DNA of 64,000 nucleotides from Limnomonas spitsbergensis. Taxonomy: Eukaryota; Chlorophyta; Chlorophyceae; Chlamydomonadales. The translations under genes were made by a program, and so were the position numbers. Where the stretch lies: positions 1,674,001 through 1,738,000 of the forward strand of contig JAYJMM010000084.1 in assembly GCA_037349105.1 (NCBI GenBank), in the 5' to 3' direction. The notes beneath the pieces were generated by a model. The model saw nothing but the letters and a program-made list of their open reading frames with translations. It had not been told where the DNA came from and did no database searches. Below, in pieces: positions 1 to 10,196 of the stretch (the first letter of the stretch is position 1; every line of letters begins with the position of its first letter).

Positions 1-404
1 CAGGACTGGTTCTGGAGCTGGTTCCTTAAGTAGCACTGGAGCTAGCTCTAGGTGTGGTTCCGGAGCACCCTCCCCCCCTTCCCTGGACCTAGACATGATC
101 ATAGATCTGAACCAAGAATGGAGCGGAGACGGGAGGAAGTTTTGGAAATCGATCGATTGGTGGTTCCAGAGCTAGGTCCCAAGGAGGTTTTTGGGCTGCT
201 TCCAGAGCCGGGACAGAGTGCAACAGGGATCCCAAATCCTACACCCTCTTCCCTATACCCAAAACCCTAACCCTAAAACCCGAAACTCGAAAACAAATCC
301 TCTGTTCCTCACTCTTGGAAGATTTTGTAGGGTTCAGATTTCGCGGTGCTGCACCTCCATGTGTGCTCAGTTGAGGGTGTATGCCTTCTCCCCTTGTTGC
401 TCAG
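1..404. other. Intron or upstream sequence with telomere-like repeats; no gene seen
   Basis: This stretch precedes the first recognisable GT47 exon. It holds GC-rich sequence with repeated 'ggagct' and 'ggttcc' motifs in the first 200 bases, then a short C-rich telomere-like patch near 255-285 (CCCTAA-type). The pyrimidine-rich run ending in CAG at 402-404 serves as the acceptor for the exon at 405. I see no other coding exon, so it is probably intron of the same gene. Confidence 0.5.
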
Positions 405-2931
405 GGGATGGATGGTCGGCGCGGGCTGAGGATGCCGTGCTGCATGGATGCGTGCCTGTCGTGGTGATGGACCGTGTGCATGCGGTGTTTGAGCCGGAGC
501 TCGATTGGGACGCGTTCTCCATCAGGGTCAAGGAGGCATCCATCGCACAGGTGGGGCTGATTTAGGGGTCAAGGTTTAGGGTCAGGGTCGCGGGTTGGGA
601 TGTGTCTTGTATCTGGTTCAAGTAGGCGTCCATAGTGCAGGTGGGGCTAGGTGAGGGGTGAAGGTCAAGGGTTTGGGATGTATTCTTTATCAGGGTGAAG
701 GAGGTGTTCTTAGTGCAGGTGGGGCTAGGTTAGGGGTTCAGGTTTTCCTTGAGGGTTGAGGCGGCCATTGCGCACATGGGCCTGGGCCTTGGAAAATCTG
801 GAATCTATCGTCTTACATCTAACACGTCGAGCCCATCCTGTTATTATCTTATAACATGACCTTATCAGGGGCTGGGACACATTCTCCAGCAAGGTTGAGG
901 AGGCGGACATCATGCTGGTGGTCATAATAAAGGGTGTAGGGTTTAGGGGGCACTGGTCAGGGAATGAAAGTTACCGGTTTAGGGTTTAGGATGCACTGCT
1001 GTGAAGGTCAAGGAGACTGCCGAAGCGCAGGTGTGGTGCAAGGAGGTCTGGGAGCGGATTCGGGTTAAAAGCTCAGGGTATAAGGGTAAAACGGTTTCAG
1101 GATGTACGCGGTTTCTTAGCCTGTGGGGTTTAAAGGGATTAAGGGTTTGTGGAATTAAAACCCAGCTGGGTTAGTTAGGGCTTACGGTTTAGGCCATGCT
1201 AACAGGGTTTATGGTTAAAGCTAGCTTGATAGGGTTTATAATCCCTTGTGTGTTTCGGCATGATTGTGCAGATCCCCGAGATTCTGGCATCGATATCGGA
1301 GCAGATGTTGCAAAAGAAGCGAGCAGCTCTCAAGGCGGTGTGGCACAGGTGGGCGGTACAGGGTGTGGAACACGTGGGCGGTACGGGCAGTGTGGCACAG
1401 GTAGGCGGTACAGGGTGTGGAACACGTGGGCGGTATGGGCGGTATGGCACAGGTGGGCGGTAGGGGGTGTGGAACAGGTGGGAGGTACAGGTGATGTGGA
1501 ACAGGTGAGCAACACAGGGCGTGGCACAGGTGGGCAGTACGGACGGTGTGGCATACATGGGCGGTACGGACGGTGTGGCACAGGTGGCGGTAGAGTGGCA
1601 CAGTGGGCGGTACAGGGGGTGATGATCGAACTTGCGGCATAAGCGAATGGTGCTGTTTGAGTATGTCGTTATTGTGTGGACGGTGTGGGACTGTGGAAAT
1701 CTGAAAACAATGTTCCTGCTCGAGCTGCTGCTTCTGCTGCTATTCCTGTTACACCAGCACATGCTGCTGCACATGCACTGGCGCCTGCACATGCACCTGC
1801 CCCAGCACTCGCACCTGCTCTGGCACTGGCATCTGCCGAGGCTCAGGCTCAGGCTCGGGTTGTGGCTGAGGCTGAGGGTAAGGCTGAAGTATCTGCCGCA
1901 CCTGCACCTAGACCTGCACCAACACCTGCTGCTGAAAGGTTTCCTGGTTTAGGGTAGAAGATCTTGGACACCTCCTTCATGTATGGTGCACTGCCTCACC
2001 TCTTGGCCCACGTTTGCCGACACCAGCCTCCTGCGCCTTGCGGAAAGAGTTGACAAGATAATGTGTTCAGGTTGCCTTGTACCAGCCACCCGCTCCTCGC
2101 TAAGAGCATGGACAAGGTTTGGTGCTGAGGTTTCCTTTTACCAGCCATCCAAAGAGTGGGGGGCGGGTATAAGGAAACATGAGCACTGGATCATGAGCTG
2201 AGGTTGCCTTAGTCCAACCACCCGCTCCTGTGCTCAGGTTTGCCTACACCAGCCATCCACTGCTCGCGAAGAATGTTGATAAGATCCTGCAACAGAACTT
2301 GGAGGAGCAGCGGCGAAAGTGGCGGGACGGGGCGGCCACGCGGCGCAGGGCCACGCTAGGGCTGCACACGCAGGCTGACGCTCAATCGGGCCTGCGGGAT
2401 GGAGCCGTTGTTGGCGGCGGTGGCGGCGGCACTTCCCGGACGGATGATGGGGATGAGGCGGATGAGGTTGTTGCCCAGATGGATGATGGAGGGAAGCAAG
2501 AGGGGGGAGGGGGGGGGAAGGGAGAGGATGGGGATGCCCATATAGATGAGGGAGAGGAGCAGGAAGGGGAGGAGGGGGAGGAAGGCCATGCCCAGACGTT
2601 TAAGGGCGAGGAGCAGGAGAGAGAGGGAGAGAACGAGGGGGAGGTTCTGCTGGACGATGCTGCGGCGGACCAGGCGTGGAAGCAGGGCGTAAGTGCGCAC
2701 GCGGAAGTATCCCTTGACCCGTTTTATGCGTGGACCGAGCCTTGGATGGAGGGCGAAGAGTGGGAGGCCTGGACGTCGGAGGAAGGGGGAATCGACCATG
2801 CCCGCGGGCTGCAAGCAGATGCAGGGTCGGCAAGGGCCGCGGGGTTGAGTGCGCGGACGTATTCGCATGAAGACGATGCCTTCCACACCATCATTCAGTT
2901 CCTGTACTATAAGATAGAGGGCACGCGGTGA
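405..2931 (+). CDS. GT47 (exostosin-like) glycosyltransferase, C-terminal part, 5' incomplete
   Basis: Three exons join in frame: 405..550, 1272..1348 and 2238..2931 (stop TGA). Exon 1 begins with GDGWSARAEDAVLHGCVPVV, the signature of the nucleotide-sugar-binding C-terminal half of exostosin/GT47 enzymes, followed by a DWDAFSIRV motif. Exon 2 gives IPEILASISEQMLQKKRAAL, matching the helical segment that follows in algal exostosins, and exon 3 continues it with RFAYTSHPLLAKNVDKIL. Phases agree at both junctions (0 and 2). The rest of exon 3 is acidic, Gly/Glu-rich low-complexity sequence (about 2400-2660) and then a short Trp-rich tail. GT47 enzymes are Golgi type II membrane proteins that build cell-wall or extracellular-matrix glycans. 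The signal anchor and N-terminal exons must lie before the window. Both sides of the second intron carry tandem copies of the exon edges (see the repeat entries). Confidence 0.82.
551..1271 (+). other. GT47 intron rich in G-strand telomere-like motifs
   Basis: This 721-bp intron has GT-AG borders and contains a dozen or more scattered variants of GGGTTTAGGG (for example near 575, 940, 985, 1190 and 1205). They are all in G-rich orientation on the gene's sense strand and separated by unique sequence. No exon is visible inside it. The motifs are interspersed, not a head-to-tail telomere array. Confidence 0.6.
1334..1622 (+). repeat. 25-28 bp minisatellite built from the end of GT47 exon 2 plus its splice donor
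   Basis: The real exon 2 ends ...GTGTGGCACAG followed by the donor gtgggcgg at 1349. The same block, TGGCACAG-GTGGGCGGTAC with small changes, recurs near 1392, 1445, 1519, 1574 and 1602, alternating with a 'GGAACACGTGGGCGG' variant. The array is therefore a tandem amplification of an exon edge together with its donor site, inside the intron. Several copies keep an intact AG|GT donor. Confidence 0.8.
1676..1957 (+). repeat. Ala/Pro-type low-complexity stretch in GT47 intron 2
   Basis: The sequence is made of GCT/CCT/GCA/CAC codon-like triplets and reads as Ala-Pro-His-rich peptide in one frame and Leu-His-rich in another. It lies inside the inferred intron. It could be an alternative exon, but nothing beyond the open frame supports that. 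Confidence 0.4.
2006..2237 (+). repeat. Tandem degenerate copies of the acceptor and first bases of GT47 exon 3
   Basis: Exon 3 begins CAG|GTTTGCCTACACCAGCCATCC at 2238. Similar blocks occur just upstream, starting near 2009, 2066, 2126 and 2199. Each resembles the acceptor-plus-exon start (for example GGTTGCCTTGTACCAGCC), and the copy at 2009 extends to a likeness of the GTTGATAAGAT segment. The copies have diverged and contain stops. They lie between the donor-derived array and the true acceptor. Confidence 0.7.
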
Positions 2932-5600
2932 TCCAGGGTAAGGGTTCAGGGATGCGCTATCATCTAGGGTTTATAGCTCAAAGGTATGCAGTGATCCAGG
3001 GTTTAGGGGTTTCAGGGGCATGTGGTAATGGAGGGTGTAGGTTTAAGGGTTTGAGGGGCACGCAGTGATCACAGGTACACTCAGGCAACACGGTAACCGA
3101 TTCACGTTCTTTTGCAGCATCGCCGTACATCGCAGAAAAACACATTTACCCCCTCTCTGTTACTTATCGTAATGACTCTGCAACAACAACCCCTCGATTG
3201 GAGCCATGCGAACAATTCACCTTCAAGAGGAGCAAAGAGTTAAAACCAAGTTTCTGGATGACGGCAGAAAACGTGTATTTGATCTTCCCGAAGCCTGTCG
3301 GGACCTGAGCACGCTCCAGGCCCAACCTGGGGCCTTTGTCAAGCAGCCTCCGCTGAAATCATTGGCACAAAAGCCTTGACCGGCCTGCTGCGGTGGCCCA
3401 AGCAACAGGCAGTGTTGCACCAAGCCCTATTAGTCGAGGGCCGTGATGTGCGTAACTTGTAGCTTAAGCACCCTTATGTTCCTGTATTTTAGCTGAAGTA
3501 CCCCAGTATATACAATGATCAGGACGTAACGCATTTCTTGACATGTATGGAGCTCATCGGCATCTTAGGGGTCGCACTCCCTTCTCTGTGCCTGGAAAGG
3601 TTTAGAGTAACTCCTTAACCTTGCGTTCTCTCTCCTCAGCCCCATGATCCCCTCCCCCCAAATCCTGAACCCTACGCACCTCCTCCCCAATCCATAAGAC
3701 GCAACAGAGCAGCGCAACTTGGCTTGCTAACAAACACGCCGCCCCCCTGTCCTCGATCCGCTTCTGAGCAACATCGCTTCACCCTGACACGTGACATTTT
3801 TTCGATTCCTTTAGGGCAGAGCAAGGCACAGGCACTCAGCCCTGGCTGCCCTGTGGTATCTCCCCTCATCCCTTCAGCGCGGCAGAGCACAGCCACTCAG
3901 TCCTGCCACACAAAATTACATTCACCGTAACCTTGTGAGATGGGCTAGAACCATTGTCATACTTGTGTAATCGTTAGTGCATCACGCTCTAGCTACAAGT
4001 CAGCAACATCACAACTTAAGCACTTGGGGCCTGCTACAGCAATGTGCCTGCTGCCTGAGCCACGGGGTGTGGGTCTGCCAAGGTCTGGTCTTCTTTTGAC
4101 CCTTAGGACCCGGAATCCATTATACAGGTAACGAACCCCGGTAAATAACAACCCAATTGAATCCCATCTTTCTAGGCAAATGCTGTTCAACCAAGCGACA
4201 CAGAGCAATTGAAAGGAGCTTCGATCAAGACATCCGGATTCATTTCAGCCATACGCTGTTATCGAAATGAAGACAAAGGTCTTCAGAATTGCAGCAGCCT
4301 ACTTTTTAGGCGAAAAATACCGGCATGTGAGGTTTATAAACATTACATGGTAAGTGTTTCAGTATCAAAATGATGGATTCTCCCTGGACCAGATGCCTCA
4401 TCTTATCGAAACTCGACTATCATGTCATGATCATGATCCCCCAAAGTGCGAAATGCACGGTTTCCTTTGCCCACTTGCGGCTTGCCCCTTGGAGGGCATA
4501 GTGCTTGCCCCTCCTCTCTCACACCGTCATGTTTGTGGCTGAGGCGCCGTCAAAAATATAAGAAGCGTTGCTTTCACCGTGTTGTCATGTCAATGATCTT
4601 ACATCTCTGGGCCCTGCTCAAAAAGGCTCTGCCGCGTAGGCGCCTAACTGTGCCATTGGGAGAAATAAAAGGAACTGAGGTGAAGAGGGAAATGGAAAAA
4701 GGAGAAGAACAAAACGGAGAAAGAAGTACCCCCCCAAAAGGAACAGGCAGCCCAAAGTATTACCGCCCCCTTCAACAAGAAAGCAAGATATAAACAAAAA
4801 GGGGGGTAGAAAAAGGGGGGTAGTAGAAAAAGCACCTGCGTCGTCATGTGAGCCACACTTTGACTTCAGACCGCCCGCCCCTCATGAGGCATACCTTTAT
4901 TTGTTGCTCTCTTACATTGCCATAGATGTAGCTGGAGCGCCCTCAAATAAAGAGCTTTGCTTCCAGCCCATCGTCACCAGCTGCACTCTTATTACTTAAG
5001 CCCGCTCGTTCGTGTTATGCATATGGCTTCCTGCCCCCCTCGCTCACATCGTCACGGCTTGAGGGGAAAAAACACAACGGCAATAGCCAAGCCAAAGCAG
5101 CGCTCCACAGTATCTGCACGCAAGAGCAGATGCAGCAGCCAGTCAGAGTTCGCGAATACTTGGCATGTTGGCATATATTCACCCGTCAGCAAGAGGGAGC
5201 CACACCCGACATGACACGCATCGTGTGTGTTCCCCGGACGAGAAAACACCCTGGAACCGTTTTCTGAAAGTACATCATGGCAACGTACCTTTGTGAGCAA
5301 AGCGTCCGGGGTGCAATTTCCTGGGCCCTGTCACCATGTCCCTGCAGTCATCAAACAGCGCAGGACAAGAGGCCCAGTCCCATTCCTGCGGCCCACAAAC
5401 ACGCAGCCCTGGCCCATCCACACGGCACCCCACCTGATATGGGTTTAGGGTTTAGGGTGTAGGGTGTAGGGTTCACCCACCTGGTAGGGGAGGGGGCACT
5501 CAGGGGGTAGAGGGGGGGGGGATGAGGCATCTGGATGCTGCCCGGCTCTGCGTCCCGGACATCGTCATTCAGCAGCGCCAAGAAGCCCTTTCGTGGTATC
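2932..5600. other. Spacer with no gene I can support
   Basis: Downstream of the GT47 stop there are a few G-rich telomere-like motifs (2940-3060 and 5440-5475) and short open frames without codon structure, recognisable domains or convincing splice sites. A polypurine patch lies at 4670-4830. The region may hold the 3' UTR of GT47 and the downstream exons of the minus-strand oxidoreductase gene, but I could not identify any. Confidence 0.4.
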
Positions 5601-5607
5601 CTGCCAT

Positions 5608-5756
5608 GGAGAAATCAGGTTTGACTCATAATTTAATCATTAAAATGAGTTTGGACTCATAATTTAATCATTAAAAGCAGGTTACACCGAGGGTTACACA
5701 CATAATTTAATCGTGAAAATCAGGTCCGACTGATACTTTAATCATTAAAAGCAGAG
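5608..5756. repeat. AT-rich tandem repeat, about 38 bp, 4 degenerate units
   Basis: The core 'CATAATTTAATCATTAAAA' recurs near 5630, 5665, 5705 and, more diverged, at 5735. It is flanked by 'caggt(t)tgactc'. It is strikingly AT-rich compared with its surroundings. Confidence 0.7.
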
Positions 5757-5887
5757 TTCATGTTTGCTTCAAGATGAGTCAGCAGCGTCAAAAAGCTTTC
5801 TCGTCAAAGTGTTTTCTTAACCCTGAGCCCTAAACCAAATCAGCATTCATCCAACAGCCGTATCTCAGCCATTCGTAAGCTATTTGT

Positions 5888-6045
5888 TGCACTACCAAGA
5901 TTGCACGATATGGCTGAATGGCACGTTTTGGCACAAAACGAAACATGTTCAGACATCGTTGTACTGCCAAGATTGCATGCTACACCACGATACGGCACAG
6001 GTTTAGCCATCTTTGTCCTACCAAGATTGCACGATACGACACAGG
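5888..6045. repeat. About 60-bp repeat around 'ACCAAGATTGCACGATA'
   Basis: Three copies of the block lie at about 5894, 5966 and 6020, with intervening 'ggcacaggttta'-like sequence. The array sits just 3' (on the minus strand) of the exon ending at 6078, so it is probably in an intron or the 3' region of that gene. Confidence 0.6.
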
Positions 6046-6077
6046 GTTAGGGTTAAGAGTTTCAAGGGTTTTGCTAC

Positions 6078-8528
6078 CCTGATTCTCAATTTCCCACACG
6101 CGCGACTGCTTCAGCAAGTTTTTAATCTGCATGCTCCTCTTCTTGGCAGGCCCAGACACAAGCACCATGACAATCTGGAGGTCAGACGTCTTGACGCGGG
6201 CCATGCGTACGCGGTCGGTCAGGCCCAGAAGATCGGTGAACTTGCGCCCCCGACCGTCAAGGCTGTACACATAGCTCTTTATGGGGTCATCATGATCCAT
6301 GCTTGGGAGCTGAGGGGCCAGGAATTGAAGAGAGACGGGCACACATCAGCTGACTCAGAAGCATCTTTTACTTATTTATGTTCTTCTCCTTCTTATCTTA
6401 AGTTTCTCTTCTTCCAACGGGACAGTTGGGCGCCCACGCAGCCGAGCCTTTTTAAGCAGAGGTGTAATGCCATTGACATATTTATGGGTGCTCTAGCTAT
6501 ATTTCAGCTACGTCATGCATCTGCCACCACTTTGGGGGCCTGGGGCAGCAAGCCCTGTACCAACGGTACTCGGTGTTTTCCACCTCACTGACCTCAGGCT
6601 GGTGAAGGTTTCTCCCCATCGGCCCAGTGGTGGCTGCTCAGCGGCCTGCGAGAGCCGAGAGGGATGCCTGGCACGCACTGAAGGAAACACCTGCCAGAAG
6701 TGGTCAATGAGTGTAATGTCATTGAACTGTCAGACGTGGATATCTCAGGCTCATTGAGATGCTCCCCCTTCCCCCATGAAATAAATATAAGTACGTTTTG
6801 AATGCGGCAATGGCGCCATACCATGGTGCCACGAGGCAGCAGTTTGAAAGGTGCCTCAGTCTTTCAGACTGCATTTGAAAAGTGCCCTAGCTTTCAGACA
6901 GTAGATCGAAGGAATTCGAGCCTTTTAAGCACCCCCATTTGCATTCATTTTGATCAGTTCGCTCTAGTGATAATCTCACTCTGTCTGATGCTGGCACATC
7001 CAAGGTTTATGCAAAGGACAACACGCTGGTGCCTTTTCCGTTCAGTTCTTGTTCCAGTCCTTCACAACGTTGTTGTCAATCAGCCCTTTTTCGAAAGGGC
7101 CAGGCAGGGGGGGGCAGTGTTAGCCATGCATGTGCACCTTTTTGAGCTCAGTGATGTCCCTCCACTCCCGCCTGCTGGGTCGTCTAGTCTTGAATCTAGG
7201 GTTTCCCGCGTGCACCTTCTCGAGCACTGATGTCCCTCCACCCTCTCCTGGACAGCATGAGGGACATAGCCAGGCCTGCTGGCCCGCCACCCACCATTAG
7301 CACACCAGATTTCAAAGCTGTTTTTCCTGTCGTCAGCCTTTCTATCACACCCAAAGAAGAATGGCAAGACGAGAAAGAGTGGAAGCTGGATTTGCAGACG
7401 ACGTGGGGTGGGGTGGACAAGAGTGGCGGGCATGGGGAAATGAGCTGTGAGCGTGCATGACAGAAAATGTATCGATCTTGACATCTTGTATGTCAAGGCC
7501 AGCCAGCCAAACTCTGATGGTACGAGACGATTGAGCACTCAGCGACGAAATGCGATATTGTTGTTCCAGTGCGGTCGTTTGAAAGAAAGAGAATGTCGGG
7601 CGTTTGAAGAAATAAAGAAATGCCGGATCGTGGTTTCAGTGAATACGGCATTTATTACACCGAAATACACGAATATGCTCCGAACAGCGTTAAGGGACCA
7701 CCGGCAAGCGATCCACAATCCGCATGCACATATCGTTTATGTGTCCGAAAGTACACAGCAACCACTTCCCTTTTTATTCCTCCAGGGCAATTTCCAGGGC
7801 AAGGTGCGGTGACAGGCTGACAGCGACATGGACGCGTTTTCCGCCTAGAGCCTCGATTTCGTATACCGCCCAATTCTTGTCATTTCCTTTGCTTCCATGC
7901 ATCTGATGGCTAATACTCAGTTTTAGCCTGGTAATTTGGCCCCGAAATGTGAATCGATATCTGGTGAAATGACGGAGGATGTGAGCCTCGGGCAGCCCGC
8001 TGACCGCAGGTAAGTGTGAACTCAATAACGGGAATGTGAAAAGGCAGGCGATAAGAAAACAGGGATTCCCACGCTGCGAAGTTGCATTTCTTCCTTTCTA
8101 TCGCAGACAGAGCATCACAACATCTTTTCGCACCTTATTTTCTATCCTGGTCACGATCGCTTTGGCATCGCGCGATACCGCTCAACAGCTACCTTCACAG
8201 CAGCGCATGCGGACATGGAGGCGATGACGACCCATCCCAAATCCGCCTGCCTGCCGAGAATATGCCCTGGGCCTGCCAGGCTCTCTTCTATATGCAGCCG
8301 TATCACACCTACGAGGCTGGCTGGCTCCCTTTCCCATGCTAGCCATGCGCACGCCAGCCATGCAACATACGCTCCCTGCGCGCCCTGCCTCGTCGCCGGT
8401 TTCCTCCGACCAGCATCTTCCCGCCCCCTCATCACCACCATAGCTCGCTGCGCCCCGAAAGAGACTGCAGAGGCTGCTGCTCCAGCGGAGCCGATGGTTG
8501 ACCGACGGCTCATGGTCAAGATGAGCAT
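6078..8528 (-). CDS. Probable FAD-dependent oxidoreductase/monooxygenase, partial exon set
   Basis: The best exon is 7216..7326, which translates to KSGVLMVGGGPAGLAMSLML followed by SRRGWRDIS. This is a classic Rossmann GxGxxG dinucleotide-binding motif at the start of an FAD monooxygenase-like fold. Two further exons downstream on the same strand have good acceptors: 6593..6690 (with a GTCAGTG donor) and 6078..6309, which encodes DPIKSYVYSLDGRGRKFTDL, similar in character to the substrate-domain region of such enzymes. A possible first exon starts at ATG 8528 and reads MLILTMSRRSTIGSAGAAAS, a plausible organelle transit peptide. Linkage of these exons into one gene is inference, the junction phases are not all verified, and the C-terminus is missing. 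The exon at 7216 has a duplicated donor edge just downstream. The substrate is unknown. Confidence 0.42.
7133..7250 (-). repeat. Duplicated exon end plus donor in the oxidoreductase gene
   Basis: On the minus strand the exon ends GGGTGGAGGGACATCAGTG...GAGAAG|gtgcac (donor at 7215-7210). About 65 bases further on, the block GGAGTGGAGGGACATCACTG...AAAAAG|gtgcac appears again (about 7165-7133), including the donor hexamer. This matches the exon-edge duplications in the other genes of the window. Confidence 0.7.
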
Positions 8529-8529
8529 C

Positions 8530-10196
8530 GCAAGCAGCTCAGGCAAGCCAAAGATATTTTTATATCGTTAGGAGCTATAAAAGCAAACTGGTCCTGAAGC
8601 AAAGGATGGGGTAGAGCAGAAAGCGTATGGCACGGAAGCTACAAAGGGCAAACCAGACAGCAGGAGCTAGAGGCACTTGCATTCATTGGGCCATAACCTT
8701 GTTCCAACCGTCAGATTGCGCAGACAAGACGCAGACACAGACAAAGCACGGAAGCCATGACCGGCAAGTTAGACAAAAGGAGCCAAGGGCACAGAGTCAT
8801 GTCATCATGTCTCGAACCAGAAGAACGGTTTGAGTAGGAGTAGTAAGCAGAGTAGTAGGGGGGTTGAGTAGTAGTAGAAACCGGAAGTCAAAAGAAAAAA
8901 ACACGGACGCCGAAGAAGGCAACAATGACGCACACAGAACCTCCAAACGACAAACCCGGCAAAAGAGACCTGACACGGCCGGGGCTTACCGCAGTGAACC
9001 CTGCTTATGGAGCCACTTGTACTCTTTTGGAACCCATCCCCACAAGCCCTGAACCATGTTCATGCCACGCGCTGGTGTCTAGTCTCATACTTGTTCTGAA
9101 TAGTGCCTTTTTTCATTGAGATGCGTGGTGGCAACTGCATGACACGGTGTTGTGTAATAACAAGATAAACGCAACCAACCGACAAGCCTTGTTTCGAAAG
9201 GGCCTGGCGGCAGCAAAGCGGTGGGAAATCTTACAAGATAAACAAAGAAGGTAAATCATAGACAAGCGTGAACAGGAGGCAAACTGGCGAGACTACCGTA
9301 GATTTGCTTTGCCTTCCCTCAAAAGTACCGTTGTTTGGGGTTGAGGGATCCACGCATTTACTAGTTATCCATTGTCGACGCCAGTTTTCAGTCGGAAACT
9401 AAGTGTTTGTGTCGACAGTTTGCCCTGAGGAAATAGTTTGTTGCTGCCCTTGGGAAGGCAAATCAAGTCTACGGTACCCAACGTTTGATATCCCAGTGTG
9501 TGTTGGGCTCTGACACTGTAAAAGGGAATCCGGTGAAGCATAAGACAATGATGTTCGCCACCAGCAGTAAAATGTCGACTGATGATCCGTACAATACTTA
9601 TGGCACCATCAAAAGCCCCACCTTCCTGACCATAATGGCCCGACACTGATCCCTGTACAGCTGGCACTGTAGATTTAAATGGCCCTCCTATAGGTTTCAA
9701 TTGACTTCCAAATCGAATGCTGTCCTGGGGGAAAATATGATATGACCAGGACTTATAATGGCCGACTGGAAAGTGCCCTCGATGACGTATGGCGCGTGCT
9801 TTTATGTGTCCCCCCCCCAAATAACAAAAATTATCAAGGAGGGAAACTCCTTGCTTAATTATGAGGGGAGGCAAAGCACGTTTGTGGTATGCAGGTGTGC
9901 AGCATTCCAGGGAACTGACGGACTGCCTTAAACCCTCAACCCTCAACCCTTAACCTCTGAAGCCTGTCCACCTTCACGCAGGCCCCTGTAAACATCCTAA
10001 ATCCTGAACCCTAGGTCCTACACCCTACACCCTCAAACCTGAACCTAGGCCCTAAATCCAAAATCTTCCACCCTAAACTAGAGGCCCTAAACCCTGAACC
10101 CTTCACCCTGAACCCTTCACCCCACACCCTGAACCCTGAACCTCAACTTTTCACCATCAACCCTTCACCCCACACCCTGAACCCTGGACCTCACAG
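8530..10196. other. Spacer or intron; one unassigned 193-codon ORF; C-rich telomere-like tract at the end
   Basis: No recognised gene. A minus-strand open frame of 193 codons (9365..9946) has balanced composition but no motif I recognise, and it overlaps nothing. From about 9920 to 10190 the plus strand becomes C-rich with CCCTAAA, CCCTGAACC and CCTTCACC heptamers and runs into the acceptor at 10195-10196. The first exon(s) of the LRR gene should lie in this interval, but I could not identify them. Confidence 0.35.

Noticed and set aside
1199..1792. Minus-strand 197-codon ORF rich in His/Pro/Cys
   Set aside because: It is the reverse of the donor-derived minisatellite. The plus strand carries the GT47 exons.
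9365..9946. 193-codon minus-strand ORF as a gene
   Set aside because: Composition is plausible, but there is no recognisable motif, start context or splice support, so it is only mentioned in the spacer entry.
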